Counted from the first letter of the stretch, positions 31,934 through 41,733 are shown. The stretch is 64,000 nucleotides of DNA from Lachnoclostridium sp. An118 (GCF_002160985.1 NZ_NFLQ01000002.1:186001-250000); one strand, 5' to 3'. Notes: generated by a model not told the origin, from the sequence alone. A program made the numbers and translations.

Positions 31934-33498
31934 GAGCACTTTTGTATCTGACGAAGAGAAGCTTTATCAACCGGGCCAAAAAGGCCGTGAGAAAGCCGGT
32001 GACCTACCTCTATATAGCTCTGGGCGTTTTTTATGTGGCAGGCATCCTGGCCGCCTTCGCCTCCCTGGCGGCTGCGGGGGGCATTGCCCATAAAGAGGGG
32101 ATCGTCTATGTCATGACAGTGTGGCTCTACTTTATCTTCTGCAGCAATTTTTTGTCCTACGCCAAGCTGAAGGGCGTGATATTCAGGCCCAGCCACGCCC
32201 ACTTTATCTTTACGGCGCCCATCAGCTCCAAGCTGGTGCTGCTCCACGGGGCGATCCTGAACTATACAGTCTCCTTTGTGGCTGACCTTTTGTTCTCCGT
32301 GGCAGCGGTGACGGTCTTTCACGTGGAGCCGGCAAGGGGCGTTTTGCTCTTTGTCTTCTGCTTTGTGTTTGAGACTGTGTTTGAGACGAGCCTGATGGTC
32401 TTTCTGTATTCCGGTGAGGAGCGGTTTAGAGGGCTGATACGCCTCCTGCGCCTCTTGATACTGGCTCTCGTGGTGGCGGTCGCCTCTGTTGCCGCCTGGT
32501 ATCTCGTGGCAGGTGGCATCCGCGTCGAGACCGTCCTGTCCCTGCTCGACTCGCCGGCGCTGAAGCTCCTCCCGGTGGCGGGCTGGGAGGTGTCGGCGGT
32601 GAGCCTTCTCGTGACCGGGCCGGACCTCTGGAATGTCATCGGCACGGTGCTCTTCCTTCTGGCCTGTACGGGGATGTTTCTTGTGGCCTGGAAGATCCGC
32701 TGCACGGGAGCCTACTACGAGGACGCAGCCAAATTCGCGGACGACTACGCGGAGCTCAGAAAGAGGAACCAAAAGGGTGAGAGCGGCCTGGGCTTCGGGA
32801 AAAAGAAGCTGAAGAAGGCATCCCTCTCCGGGTGGGGGACGGGCGCCAGAGCTATCCTGAGCCGGCAGCTCCTGGAGTACAAAAAAGAGCGGTTCTTTAT
32901 CTTCACAGGCTTTACCCTGGCCGCCCTCATAGGAGCGGTGGCCTGCATCTTCTTTGTAGGACGGCCTCAGGAAGACCTGCCGCCGGAGCTGGTGCTCATG
33001 GGTGTGGCAGTCTACATGGTCTTTGTGGGTACCGGGTACATGGGAAAATGGGGGAAGGAGCTGGAGCAGCCCTACATCTACCTGATCCCCGAGCCGGCTG
33101 CGAAGAAGCTCTGGTACGCCACCTGCACAGAGCACCTGAAGGCTCTTGTGGATGCGGTGCTGTTCTTCGTTCCCGTGGGCCTGGCCTGGGGACTTCCCAT
33201 CTGGAAGACCGGGGCCATCATCCTCTCCTACGTGGTGCTGCAGGCCAACCGACTCTACATCAAGGTGCTTGGGGACAGCCTTTTGGGCGACACCCTGGGA
33301 ACGACAGGAAAACAGTTCTTCCTTCTGGCGGTCCAGGGCGGCATACTGGGGATCGGCGCCCTTGTCAGCATCCCGGCGTCATACTTTATAAATACAAATT
33401 TACTCTTTTTAATCGTGCCGATTTATAGTATGATGATTACAGTGCTGATCGCTGCTCTTACCGTCCCAAGATTTGAGTGCATGGAGCAGTGGGATTAG
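31930..33498 (+). CDS. Putative ABC exporter membrane subunit
   Basis: A 522-residue polytopic protein with about 12 hydrophobic segments, of the 'putative ABC exporter' family found in Clostridia. Its first half contains the conserved [18 protein letters not shown], and a basic soluble loop lies near residues 265-310 ([15 protein letters not shown]). The partner ATPase overlaps upstream by 4 bp. The cargo is not known; related two-gene units often export antimicrobial peptides or lipids and are induced by envelope stress. A consensus promoter with an operator precedes the pair. Confidence 0.85.
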   Translation: MRALLYLTKRSFINRAKKAVRKPVTYLYIALGVFYVAGILAAFASLAAAGGIAHKEGIVYVMTVWLYFIFCSNFLSYAKLKGVIFRPSHAHFIFTAPISSKLVLLHGAILNYTVSFVADLLFSVAAVTVFHVEPARGVLLFVFCFVFETVFETSLMVFLYSGEERFRGLIRLLRLLILALVVAVASVAAWYLVAGGIRVETVLSLLDSPALKLLPVAGWEVSAVSLLVTGPDLWNVIGTVLFLLACTGMFLVAWKIRCTGAYYEDAAKFADDYAELRKRNQKGESGLGFGKKKLKKASLSGWGTGARAILSRQLLEYKKERFFIFTGFTLAALIGAVACIFFVGRPQEDLPPELVLMGVAVYMVFVGTGYMGKWGKELEQPYIYLIPEPAAKKLWYATCTEHLKALVDAVLFFVPVGLAWGLPIWKTGAIILSYVVLQANRLYIKVLGDSLLGDTLGTTGKQFFLLAVQGGILGIGALVSIPASYFINTNLLFLIVPIYSMMITVLIAALTVPRFECMEQWD

Positions 33499-33533
33499 GG
33501 AAAATAACGACAACATGCAAGGAGGGTCACGAA

Positions 33534-34010
33534 ATGTTGGATGAAGAATTTGTCACACTTGAGATCGGGAAGACAAAGCACATCGCGCTGGTAGCCCACG
33601 ATGGGAAAAAGCAGGAGCTGGTGGACTGGTGCGACAGGAATAAAGAGATACTGAAGGGCCATTTTCTCTGCGGGACAGGGACTACGGCCAAGCTCATAGC
33701 GGAGAAGACGGGACTGCCGGTGAAAGGGTTCTGCAGCGGACCTCTGGGAGGGGACCAGCAGATAGGAGCCAAGATCGTGGAAGGGCAGATCGATTTTATG
33801 ATCTTTCTGTGGGACCCGCTGGAGGCGCAGCCCCATGACCCGGATGTGAAGGCGCTCCTGCGCATCGCCGTGGTCTATGATATCCCCATAGCCAATAACC
33901 TGGCCACTGCGGACTTTATGCTCAATTCCAGATACATGTCCGAGCCCTACGCGAGAAAGATCGAGAATTTCAACAGGACGATCCAGCAGCGCGTGGAGAG
34001 GATGAAATAG
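33534..34010 (+). CDS. mgsA: Methylglyoxal synthase
   Basis: A 158-residue MgsA, which converts dihydroxyacetone phosphate to methylglyoxal and phosphate, a bypass that relieves sugar-phosphate stress. Conserved blocks are [35 protein letters not shown] (catalytic Asp) and [22 protein letters not shown] chose the ATG at 33534, which has GGAGGG 6 nt upstream; the frame extends back into the exporter gene. It directly adjoins the methyltransferase gene with no gap. The C-terminus is about 15 residues longer than the E. coli enzyme. Confidence 0.95.
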   Translation: MLDEEFVTLEIGKTKHIALVAHDGKKQELVDWCDRNKEILKGHFLCGTGTTAKLIAEKTGLPVKGFCSGPLGGDQQIGAKIVEGQIDFMIFLWDPLEAQPHDPDVKALLRIAVVYDIPIANNLATADFMLNSRYMSEPYARKIENFNRTIQQRVERMK

Positions 34011-34766
34011 GTGGCTGAGGCATACGGCAGTTTTTCGGAGGTCTATGACACCTTCATGGACAATGTGCCCTACCGGGAGTGGGCCGGCTACATAGAGGAA
34101 AAGCTGAGACAGCAGGGGATAGAGGAGGGCCTTGTCCTGGACCTGGGATGCGGGACAGGCAGCATGACAGAGGAGCTGGCGGACGCCGGGTACGATATGA
34201 TCGGAGTGGACAGCTCCCCGGAGATGCTGGAGCAGGCTTTTGAGAAGAAGGAAAAAAGCGGCCGCGACATCCTCTACCTCCTGCAGGACATGAGGGAGTT
34301 TGAGCTCTACGGCACCGTCAGGGCGGTGGTCAGCGCCTGCGACTGCCTCAACTATATCACGGACCCGGAGGAGCTGCTGGAGGTGTTCCGGCTGGTGAAC
34401 AACTACCTGGATCCGGGAGGCATCTTCCTCTTTGACTTCAACACGGAGTACAAGTACAGGGAGGTGCTGGGAGAGCAGACCATCGCTGAGGACAGGGATG
34501 AGTGCAGCTTCATCTGGGACAACTATTACGATGAGGAGGAGCGGATCAACTCCTACGAGCTGACTCTTTTTATCCGGGAGGAGGGGGACCTCTACCGGAA
34601 ATACAAGGAGCAGCATTTCCAGAGGGCCTACACCCTGGAGGAGATGAAGGAGCTGCTGGAAAGGGGCGGCCTGACTTTCCTGTCAGCCCGGGAAGGCTAT
34701 ACAGACAGGGAGGCAGGGCCTGGGAGCGAGAGGATAACCATCATGGCGAGGGAGTGCGGAAAATAA
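34011..34766 (+). CDS. Class I SAM-dependent methyltransferase
   Basis: A 251-residue methyltransferase with the SAM-binding motif VLDLGCGTGSM (motif I), GVDSSPEML (motif II acidic loop) and a later YLDPGGIFLFDFN. The substrate is not evident. It starts with GTG immediately after the mgsA stop, with GGAGAGG upstream. A Trp/aromatic-rich second half (ECSFIWDNYYDEEERINSYEL in parts) is shared with Firmicute relatives of unknown function. Its stop codon lies within a terminator hairpin. Confidence 0.9.
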   Translation: MAEAYGSFSEVYDTFMDNVPYREWAGYIEEKLRQQGIEEGLVLDLGCGTGSMTEELADAGYDMIGVDSSPEMLEQAFEKKEKSGRDILYLLQDMREFELYGTVRAVVSACDCLNYITDPEELLEVFRLVNNYLDPGGIFLFDFNTEYKYREVLGEQTIAEDRDECSFIWDNYYDEEERINSYELTLFIREEGDLYRKYKEQHFQRAYTLEEMKELLERGGLTFLSAREGYTDREAGPGSERITIMARECGK

Positions 34767-34780
34767 TCCGCGCTCCCTTG
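34750..34780 (+). terminator. Terminator overlapping the methyltransferase stop
   Basis: GGGAGTGCGGA (34750-34760) pairs with TCCGCGCTCCC (34767-34777) with one G-U pair; the loop AAATAA contains the stop codon. The T-run is poor (TTGTC). Confidence 0.6.
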
Positions 34781-34846
34781 TCAAGTATGGGAAAAAATAT
34801 TAGAATGGTACATGAGTCAAAAAAAGAGAAAGGATCAAAAAGATAG

Positions 34847-35734
34847 ATGACACAGAAGACAGACTATATTGTAAGGGCGACCGCCGCGGGAGGACAGATC
34901 AGAGCCTTTGCGGCCACTACAAGGGGGCTTGTGGAGGAGGCAAGGGGGCGCCATGGCACCAGTCCGGTGGCCACGGCGGCCTTAGGGCGCCTTCTGACAG
35001 CGGGCGTCATGATGGGGAGCATGATGAAGAACGACACCGACGTGCTGACTCTCCAGATAAGCGGGGACGGCCCCCTGGGAGGCATCACGGTGACGGCGGA
35101 CAGCCAGGGGAATGTGAAGGGCTACGTGCAGGACCCGGATGTGATGCTCCCCCCGAAGAACGGGAAGCTGGATGTGGGAGGAGCCGTGGGGATCGGCCTT
35201 CTCACGGTCATCAAGGACATGGGCCTTAAAGAGCCCTACTCGGGACAGACCATCCTTGTGACAAGCGAGATTGCGGAGGACCTGACCTACTATTTTGCCA
35301 ATTCAGAGCAGGTGCCATCCTCTGTGGGGCTGGGCGTGCTCATGGAAAAGGACAACACGGTAAAGTGTGCGGGCGGATTCATCGTGCAGCTCATGCCCTT
35401 TGCCGAGGAGCGGGTGATCAGCCGCCTGGAGGAGAATGTGGGAAAGATCACCTCTGTGACAAAGCTCCTGGAGGAGGGATACACGCCCCAGCGGCTCCTT
35501 GAGGAGCTCACAGAGGGGCTGGACCTGGAGATCACGGACACCATGCCCGCCCGGTTTTACTGCAACTGCTCCAAAGAGAGGGTGGAGCGGGCCGTGGCCA
35601 GCATCGGGGAGAAGGATATCCGGGAGATGATAGGCGAGGGAAAGGACATTGAAGTGAAGTGTCATTTCTGTAATACCGCCTATACCTATTCAGTGGAAGA
35701 GCTGAAGAGCATACTGGAGAGAAGCAGAAAATAG
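34847..35734 (+). CDS. hslO: Redox-regulated chaperone Hsp33
   Basis: A 295-residue Hsp33, a cytosolic holdase activated by oxidation. The N-terminal domain contains GRLLTAGVMMGSMMK and GGITVTADSQGNVKGY. The zinc redox switch is at the C-terminus as C-x-C (FYCNCSKERV) and C-x2-C (KCHFCNTAY). Length is normal. An AAAGGA site lies about 12 nt before the ATG. nadE follows 15 bp downstream and is likely cotranscribed. Confidence 0.96.
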   Translation: MTQKTDYIVRATAAGGQIRAFAATTRGLVEEARGRHGTSPVATAALGRLLTAGVMMGSMMKNDTDVLTLQISGDGPLGGITVTADSQGNVKGYVQDPDVMLPPKNGKLDVGGAVGIGLLTVIKDMGLKEPYSGQTILVTSEIAEDLTYYFANSEQVPSSVGLGVLMEKDNTVKCAGGFIVQLMPFAEERVISRLEENVGKITSVTKLLEEGYTPQRLLEELTEGLDLEITDTMPARFYCNCSKERVERAVASIGEKDIREMIGEGKDIEVKCHFCNTAYTYSVEELKSILERSRK

Positions 35735-35749
35735 AGAGGAGTGTGGACC

Positions 35750-37678
35750 TTGAGACATGGTTTTGTAAAGGTGGCGGCAGCCACCCCCGACATCCGGGTG
35801 GCGGATGTGGCGTACAATAAAGAGCAGATATGCCGGCTCATCGAGGAGACGGCGTCGGAGGAAGCCAAGATCGTGGCGTTCCCCGAGCTTGCCCTCACCG
35901 GCTACACCTGCGGTGACCTCTTTACCCAGGATGTGCTCCTTGGTGAAGTAAGGAGGGCCATCTGCGAGGTGGCGGCAGCTACAAAGGAGAAGGACGCTCT
36001 TATCTTTGTGGGCATGCCCCTGGCGGTGGAGGGAGAGCTCTACAACGTGGCGGCGGCCCTGAACAGGGGGAAGATCCTGGGATTTACCACCAAGAGCTTC
36101 CTGCCCAACTACGGGGAATTCTACGAGATGCGCCAGTTCCGGGAGGGACCGGAGGACGTGCGGTACATCCCGTTTGAGGGGGAGAGGGTCCTCTTTGGGC
36201 CCCGGATCCTCTTTGAGGCGGACGCCATGCCGGACCTGGTGGTGTCCGCGGAAATCTGTGAGGACGTCTGGTCCCCTGTGCCGCCCAGCATCGACGCGGC
36301 CAGAGAGGGTGCCACGGTCATCGTCAACTGCTCTGCCAGCGATGAGACCATCGGCAAGGCGGCCTACAGGAAGAGCCTCATCGAAGGACAGTCGGCCCGG
36401 CTCCTTGCGGCCTACATTTATGCCAATGCGGGGGAGGGAGAGTCCACCACAGACCTTGTCTTTGGCGGCCACAACATCATCTCTGAGAACGGAACTACCC
36501 TGGCGGAGGGAGAGAGGTTCCAAAACGGTGTCATCTATGCCCAGGTCGATGTGAAGCGGCTGATAAGCGAGCGGAGGAAGAACACTACCTTCAAGACTGC
36601 CCGGGACCGCCGCCTCCCGAGGGTCCCCTTCCATGTGGAGCTGACCCGGACACGGCTTTCAAGGAAGTTTCCCTCCCGCCCCTTTGTGCCGGACGCCAAG
36701 GAGGAGAGGGACAGAAGATGTGAGGAGATACTCACCATCCAGGCCATGGGGCTGAAGAAACGGCTGGCCCACACCCGGGCAAAGACCGCGGTGGTGGGCA
36801 TCTCCGGGGGCCTGGACTCCACTCTGGCCCTCCTTGTGACGGCCCGAGCCTTTGACATGCTGGGGATGGACCGGGGACAGATCATCGCGGTGACTATGCC
36901 CTGCTTTGGCACTACGGACCGGACCTACAATAATGCCTGCCAGATGGCGCTGAAGCTGGGGGCCCAGCTCCGTGAGGTGCGGATCGCCGACTCGGTTGCC
37001 AGCCATTTCCGGGATATCGGCCACGATATGGAGGACCACAGCGTCACCTACGAGAATGCCCAGGCCAGGGAGCGGACCCAGGTGCTCATGGACATCTCCA
37101 ACCAGACAGGCGGGCTCGTGGTGGGTACAGGTGACATGTCCGAGCTGGCTCTCGGATGGGCCACCTACAACGGGGACCACATGTCCATGTACGGAGTCAA
37201 CGCCTCTGTGCCGAAGACGCTGGTGCGGCATCTGGTGCGCTACTGCGCGGACACGGAGAAGGACCAGGAGCTGCAGGAGGTGCTCTATGACGTGCTGGAC
37301 ACGCCGGTGAGCCCGGAGCTCCTTCCTCCAAAGGACGGACAGATCGCCCAGAAGACGGAGGACCTGGTAGGCCCCTACGAGCTCCACGACTTTTACCTGT
37401 ACTATTTCCTCCGCTTCGGGTACGAGCCCTCCAAGATCTACCGCATCGCAAAGGCGGCCTTTGCGGGCGAGTACGACGAGGAGACCATCTACAGATGGCT
37501 GCGCACCTTCTGCTGGCGGTTTTTTGGCCAGCAGTTCAAGAGATCCTGCCTTCCGGACGGCCCCAAGGTGGGGACGGTGGCGCTGTCGCCCAGAGGGGAC
37601 TGGCGGATGCCAAGCGACGCCTGCGTGGACGTGTGGATACGTGACCTGGAAAAAGAGGCGAAAGGAGAAGTGGTATAA
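35750..37678 (+). CDS. nadE: Glutamine-hydrolysing NAD+ synthase
   Basis: A 642-residue two-domain enzyme for the last step of NAD synthesis. The N-terminal nitrilase-like glutaminase shows Glu in FPELALTGY, Lys in TKSFLPNYGEFYE and Cys in SAEICEDVW. The C-terminal ATP-pyrophosphatase domain has the SGGLDSTLALL loop and GTGDMSELALGW. I chose a TTG start at 35750, 8 nt after GAGAGGAG, because the GTG at 35741 overlaps that site. The TAA stop overlaps the next ATG by one base. Confidence 0.95.
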   Translation: MRHGFVKVAAATPDIRVADVAYNKEQICRLIEETASEEAKIVAFPELALTGYTCGDLFTQDVLLGEVRRAICEVAAATKEKDALIFVGMPLAVEGELYNVAAALNRGKILGFTTKSFLPNYGEFYEMRQFREGPEDVRYIPFEGERVLFGPRILFEADAMPDLVVSAEICEDVWSPVPPSIDAAREGATVIVNCSASDETIGKAAYRKSLIEGQSARLLAAYIYANAGEGESTTDLVFGGHNIISENGTTLAEGERFQNGVIYAQVDVKRLISERRKNTTFKTARDRRLPRVPFHVELTRTRLSRKFPSRPFVPDAKEERDRRCEEILTIQAMGLKKRLAHTRAKTAVVGISGGLDSTLALLVTARAFDMLGMDRGQIIAVTMPCFGTTDRTYNNACQMALKLGAQLREVRIADSVASHFRDIGHDMEDHSVTYENAQARERTQVLMDISNQTGGLVVGTGDMSELALGWATYNGDHMSMYGVNASVPKTLVRHLVRYCADTEKDQELQEVLYDVLDTPVSPELLPPKDGQIAQKTEDLVGPYELHDFYLYYFLRFGYEPSKIYRIAKAAFAGEYDEETIYRWLRTFCWRFFGQQFKRSCLPDGPKVGTVALSPRGDWRMPSDACVDVWIRDLEKEAKGEVV

Positions 37679-38601
37679 TGACAGTAGAGCAAATGACAGC
37701 AGTGGACCAGAGGGAGGTTGACAGGAGAATACGGCGCTGCCGCCTCAGGCAGTGGCTGGGATGGACCGCCTACGCCCTGGTGGTCATCCATCTCCTCTAT
37801 ATGATATTCGGGGTGTTCCCCATGCAGGCCTGGATGCGGCCCTACGGGAGGGGCATGACCCAGCTGTGCGTGATCGTCCTTCACTTTGTGGTGCTCTTTG
37901 TCCTGGCCGTTGTGGCAAAGACCGGGAGCACCTGGGTCTACGGGGCGCTCCAGAAGGAGTGCGACCCCTTCCTCTTTGAGGCCTGCGTCTACCATATGGG
38001 CTTCATGGGAAATGAGAACCTGAAACGGCTGAACCTGGCCATTGCCCAGTATTACCAGGGAAATTTCCAGCAGGCCATGGACACCATCATGCACACGGAC
38101 CCCTCATCCTTTAAGAAGACAAACCGGCTGAATTATTATGTCCTAAAGAGCGGCCTCTGCTTCCGCTTTGGCATGGGGGACAAGGTGAGAGAGCTGGAAA
38201 ACGAGTTCCAGCGGAGGATAAGCGGCAAGCAGGACACAAAAAACATGCAGCTCCTCTGCGTTATGAACAATCTGAAGCGGGCCAGGGCGAACAAAGACTA
38301 TGAATCCGCCTGGCGCTTCTATCATGAGTGGTTCCACCTGTCCGGAGCGGAAAGCCAGCAGCTCTGGTCAAAGGTAGGCAGGGCATGGCAGCAGGCGGTG
38401 CTGGAGCGGGACTGCGGGAATGAAGCAGGAGCCCGGGCGGCCTTTGCCTATGTGGAGAAGTACGGGAACCGCCTGATGTTTGTGGAGGATGCAGCCCGTT
38501 TCCTGCACCCGGAGCGGGCGGAGGAACATGCAAAACAGCCGGAGGAGACGGCGAAGACAGAAGGGGAAGGAGAAAGAGACAATGGAGGAGCTGAGGCTTA
38601 A
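37678..38601 (+). CDS. Membrane protein with two TM helices and a TPR-like domain
   Basis: An unrecognised 307-residue protein. Two TM helices (residues ~23-45 and ~58-80) are followed by an alpha-helical cytosolic part with TPR-like periodicity (RLNLAIAQYYQGNFQQAMD and NRLNYYVLKSGLCFRFGM). The C-terminus is acidic and looks disordered. It is coupled to nadE by TAATG and overlaps the next gene by 20 bp, so these are one transcript. Homologues seem confined to related Clostridia; no function can be proposed. Confidence 0.7.
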   Translation: MTVEQMTAVDQREVDRRIRRCRLRQWLGWTAYALVVIHLLYMIFGVFPMQAWMRPYGRGMTQLCVIVLHFVVLFVLAVVAKTGSTWVYGALQKECDPFLFEACVYHMGFMGNENLKRLNLAIAQYYQGNFQQAMDTIMHTDPSSFKKTNRLNYYVLKSGLCFRFGMGDKVRELENEFQRRISGKQDTKNMQLLCVMNNLKRARANKDYESAWRFYHEWFHLSGAESQQLWSKVGRAWQQAVLERDCGNEAGARAAFAYVEKYGNRLMFVEDAARFLHPERAEEHAKQPEETAKTEGEGERDNGGAEA

Positions 38602-39013
38602 GGAGAAAGCGGCTGAAAACTTTAATAAGATCTATAACTGCTGTCAGTCCGTGGCCTGTACAGTCTGTGAAAAATACGGGGTGAGCCAGGAGGACATGTT
38701 CCGCATGACAGAGGGGTTCGGGTCCGGCATAGGCGGGCTGAAGGACACCTGCGGGGCGGTCATGGGGATGTTCCTCATCATCAGCCTGGCAAACAGCGCC
38801 GGGGACATGGAGGACCCCACCCGGACCAAGCTGGATACATACGCCAAATTCCAGGAGGCGGCAGAGATATTCAAAGCGAGGAGAGGGTCCCTGTACTGCC
38901 GGGACCTGAAGACCCAGGACGGTCCCCAGCCTCTTCCCTGCTGCATGGCCTGCGTGGAGGACGCGGCCCAGATACTGGAAGAACTTTTGAAAAAATGGGA
39001 AATCCTGTCATAA
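38582..39013 (+). CDS. C_GCAxxG_C_C family redox protein
   Basis: A 143-residue cysteine-rich protein of the C_GCAxxG_C_C family. Residues include CCQSVACTVCEKYG, the core DTCGAVMGMF, and later YCRDLK and PCCMACVEDAA. These proteins are thought to bind metal or Fe-S clusters and are common in anaerobes; the reaction is unknown. I chose the ATG at 38582 because the upstream frame is within the preceding gene and is only basic low-complexity residues. GGAGAAAGAG precedes it. Confidence 0.85.
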   Translation: MEELRLKEKAAENFNKIYNCCQSVACTVCEKYGVSQEDMFRMTEGFGSGIGGLKDTCGAVMGMFLIISLANSAGDMEDPTRTKLDTYAKFQEAAEIFKARRGSLYCRDLKTQDGPQPLPCCMACVEDAAQILEELLKKWEILS

Positions 39014-39059
39014 AAGAGAAAACAGGCGCATATATATGATCACAGGAGGATGTTGGAGC

Positions 39060-39410
39060 ATGAAAACAAAGAGAGAAGTGAAGGCTGTCGTCTGCCTGCA
39101 CCATATTGCCACCTTCATGTCTGTGGCAGCGGGCGGATGGGCAGTCGTAAGAGGAACGGGAAGCAGAGTGAAGGATACGCTGGCAGGGGTCTTCCTGGCA
39201 GTCCAGCTCTTTGCCCTCCTCAAGGTCGTCCTGGAGACGGCCGGGAAGAGGAAGGATACGCTGGGAGACAGGGTCGGGCAGCTGCGGGAGCAGATCGGGA
39301 AGACCCGGGGCGGCCGGGCCGCCGCGGACGCCTGCACAGCAATGCTCCTGTTTTTGTCCCTTCTCTTTAAGATCGGTGTTCCTCTCTGCCTTCTGGAGAG
39401 GAAGAAATGA
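39060..39410 (+). CDS. Small membrane protein
   Basis: An unrecognised 116-residue protein with three hydrophobic stretches (ATFMSVAAGGWAVV, DTLAGVFLAVQLFALLKVVL and TAMLLFLSLLFKIGVPLCLL) and basic loops. I chose the ATG at 39060, 9 nt after AGGAGGA; the ATG at 39036 lacks a site. It overlaps the FUSC gene by ATGA, so the two may form a unit, the small protein possibly being a partner of the FUSC protein (inference). Confidence 0.6.
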   Translation: MKTKREVKAVVCLHHIATFMSVAAGGWAVVRGTGSRVKDTLAGVFLAVQLFALLKVVLETAGKRKDTLGDRVGQLREQIGKTRGGRAAADACTAMLLFLSLLFKIGVPLCLLERKK

Positions 39411-40828
39411 TGAGAGAGCGTCTGGAAAGCCAGGCACGTATCGTCTGGAAAAGCTTCCTTGGCGCCCTCCCTGTGATCTGCTTTTACCTGTTTTTGTTCT
39501 GTACGGTCCCGGCTTTATTCGGGACACAGTACATCATGGTGGTGTCCCTTGTCACTGTGCTCTTCCAGACAAACTACAGGAAGAGAAAATCCTGGGCCAG
39601 CCTTGTCCGGGCGGCGGCAGCCCAGCTGGGCCTTGGCCTGCTGGCGTGGATCGCCACCTGGTCCTTTCCTCTTTCTGTGGGGCTGAACCTTATCGTGCCC
39701 TTTGCCCTTGTGTTCCTGAAGGCCACCCGGTTTAACAAGATGGGGTATTTTTCCGGGCTCATGACCTTTACCTTTCTTCAGCTCCTGCCGGTGGACCTGG
39801 CGGGTTTTTTTGTGCAGACAGGGGCTATGCTGTACTCCCTGGCCTGCTTTTTCCTGCTGGTGAAGCTGTACCAGCGCCGATATCCCCAGGAAAAGAGCTA
39901 CAGAAGGGAGCAGGAGGGACTGGCTATCCTGGCGGACACGCCTTTCTGGGAAAAGGCGGCGAGGACAGCGCTTGAGGAGAGAGGAGATGAGCTCCTTGGG
40001 GAGGCGGGAGAAGGGGAGGACGAGCTCCATATCTCCGTCAGGAATTTTCTCCACCCATTCCTCATCCTTCTCAGGAAATTTGACGAGGGGGAGAGGGACG
40101 AGGCGGGGGCGTCCTGGCCCATGCCAAGGCACCAGCGGCCTTTGGGAAAGCTGCTGTACCAGATGCGGCCGGACGGCTTTGAGACTCGTTTTGCCCTGCG
40201 CATGAGCGCGGTGCTGACCATCAGCTTTCTCTTTGTACACATTAGCGGTGCTGACCACGCCTACTGGCTGCCCCTCAACGCGTTCCTGCTCCTGCGGCCC
40301 ATGTACGAGGACAGCCGCTACCGGATGCTGACCCGGTTCCTGGGAACAGCGGGAGGCTGCATCATCATGAGCCTGCTCTTTCCCGTACTGCCCGGGATGC
40401 AGGGGCATTTCGGCCTGGCGGCGCTCATGGTCATCTGCATGTACACTGCCACGCCGGGGACCTGCGTGCACGCGGTCCGTGTGACCTGCTTTGCCCTGTC
40501 CATGGTGACCCTGGCCATGGGGGAGGAGACGGCCATTGAGCTCAGGATGGTCTATGTGATGGGCGCTGTCTTCCTCGTCCTTGTGATCAACCGCTTTTTC
40601 TTCCCCACGAGCATGGGACAGCAGTTCCGGTACAATCTCACCGTGGTCTTCCACATCGTGCAAATGGGCATTGTAGCGCATCCACTCCGGAAGACAGGAC
40701 CGGCGGGTAAGGGCTTCGTATACATCCGCGAAACAGTCCGCGTCCTTTTCCCGGTTTTCCTGCAATGCGATTTCCGGCATGTGTGTTTATGCCCTTATGA
40801 TGGCAGAGCGGGTTTTACAGGACAATAG
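39407..40828 (+). CDS. FUSC-family membrane protein with abnormal 3' end
   Basis: A 473-residue FUSC/YccS-like protein related to aromatic-acid exporters. Hydrophobic blocks lie at residues ~15-150 and ~270-405, separated by a cytosolic loop. FUSC_2-type strings include DHAYWLPLNAFLLLRPMYED and FLGTAGGCIIMSLLF. After NLTVVFHIVQM (near 40666) the sequence stops looking like a FUSC tail and becomes GIVAHPLRKTGPAGKGF. Protein-like sequence appears instead on the minus strand at 40650-40780 and in another plus frame from 40779 (MCVYALMMAERVLQDN). The gene is probably damaged or rearranged there. Confidence 0.75.
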   Translation: MMRERLESQARIVWKSFLGALPVICFYLFLFCTVPALFGTQYIMVVSLVTVLFQTNYRKRKSWASLVRAAAAQLGLGLLAWIATWSFPLSVGLNLIVPFALVFLKATRFNKMGYFSGLMTFTFLQLLPVDLAGFFVQTGAMLYSLACFFLLVKLYQRRYPQEKSYRREQEGLAILADTPFWEKAARTALEERGDELLGEAGEGEDELHISVRNFLHPFLILLRKFDEGERDEAGASWPMPRHQRPLGKLLYQMRPDGFETRFALRMSAVLTISFLFVHISGADHAYWLPLNAFLLLRPMYEDSRYRMLTRFLGTAGGCIIMSLLFPVLPGMQGHFGLAALMVICMYTATPGTCVHAVRVTCFALSMVTLAMGEETAIELRMVYVMGAVFLVLVINRFFFPTSMGQQFRYNLTVVFHIVQMGIVAHPLRKTGPAGKGFVYIRETVRVLFPVFLQCDFRHVCLCPYDGRAGFTGQ

Positions 40829-40895
40829 AGCTGTCGTTAAACTGCCGACTGAAAAAATGAACCGGAAGTTAAAAGACAAATGTTTTTTCAGACGG

Positions 40896-40943
40896 AAGGA
40901 GGGCGCCGCCCATCAGATTTCGCGATGGGGCAGCGCCCTCCTT
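40896..40943. terminator. Hairpin between the FUSC and S1-domain genes
   Basis: AAGGAGGGCGC (40896-40906) pairs perfectly with GCGCCCTCCTT (40933-40943), with an inner CCCATC/GATGGG stem. It lies between convergent genes; T-runs are short. Confidence 0.75.
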
Positions 40944-40967
40944 GTTATCCTTTACAGGACAGGATTT

Positions 40968-41651
40968 TTACAGCTTGATGTTCTTGAACAGGTCGCCCAG
41001 GCTTGTGCCGATGTTCTCGGACTTGGGGATCTCCACCTTGATGTCTTCCTCCTCGTCCCTCTCCTCCAGGGCCTTCATGCTGAGGCTGATCTTGCCGTCC
41101 TTGAGGCCGATGATCTTTACCGTCACCTCATCGCCAACGGAGAGAACATCCTTGGGGGATTTCACACGCTTCCTGCTGATCTGGGACACGTGTACAAGGC
41201 CGGAGAGGCCGTCCTCCAGACGGACGAAAGCGCCGTATGTCTGCAGGCTCTCCACTTTTCCCTTCACAACGCTGCCCACCTTCACTCTGGCGATCTTTTC
41301 CTCCATGGCCTTTTTCTCCTTCTCCCGGAGGATCTCCCTTGCGGACAGGACAAGGCGGTTCTCAGCCTGGTTGACTTCGATGACCCGGACCTCGATGTCC
41401 TTTAAGAGATATGTTTCCAGATCCTCGATATAGGATAAGGATAACCTGGATGCAGGGATGAATCCGCGCAGGCCCTCCACCATGGCGATGGCGCCTCCGT
41501 TCACGATCCCCTCTACCTTCACCGGAAGTGTGGTCTTGTTCTCCATGCAGCGCTGTACCACGTTCCACGGATTGGCATCGTCGAAATGCTCCTCGTAGTC
41601 TGCCATTGTCTCTTCCGGTCTGTTTTCCTCTTGTAATAATTCTTCGCTCAT
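40968..41651 (-). CDS. S1 RNA-binding domain protein (short RpsA-like)
   Basis: A 227-residue protein with two S1 (OB-fold) domains. The first (residues ~40-105) carries VEGIVNGGAIAMVEGLRGFIP, seen here as GAIAMVEGLRGFIPASRL. The second (~120-195) carries GKVESLQTYGAFVRLEDGLSG in parts (TYGAFVRLEDGLSGLVHVSQ). It lacks the four to six repeats of full ribosomal protein S1. Firmicute short S1 proteins bind mRNA or ribosomes, but the role is not settled. A promoter lies upstream on the minus strand. Confidence 0.9.
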   Translation of the reverse strand: MSEELLQEENRPEETMADYEEHFDDANPWNVVQRCMENKTTLPVKVEGIVNGGAIAMVEGLRGFIPASRLSLSYIEDLETYLLKDIEVRVIEVNQAENRLVLSAREILREKEKKAMEEKIARVKVGSVVKGKVESLQTYGAFVRLEDGLSGLVHVSQISRKRVKSPKDVLSVGDEVTVKIIGLKDGKISLSMKALEERDEEEDIKVEIPKSENIGTSLGDLFKNIKL

Positions 41652-41703
41652 TTTGTTAGTCCTTTCTCATAACCGTATTTATGTGTTTCCACATACTAGT
41701 AAC

Positions 41704-41733
41704 AGTATATCATGAAAAGGGGAGATTGTTCAA
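41704..41733 (-). promoter_or_regulatory. Sigma-A promoter of the S1-domain gene
   Basis: On the minus strand TTGAAC (41733-41728) and TATACT (41709-41704) are separated by 18 bp. Confidence 0.65.
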
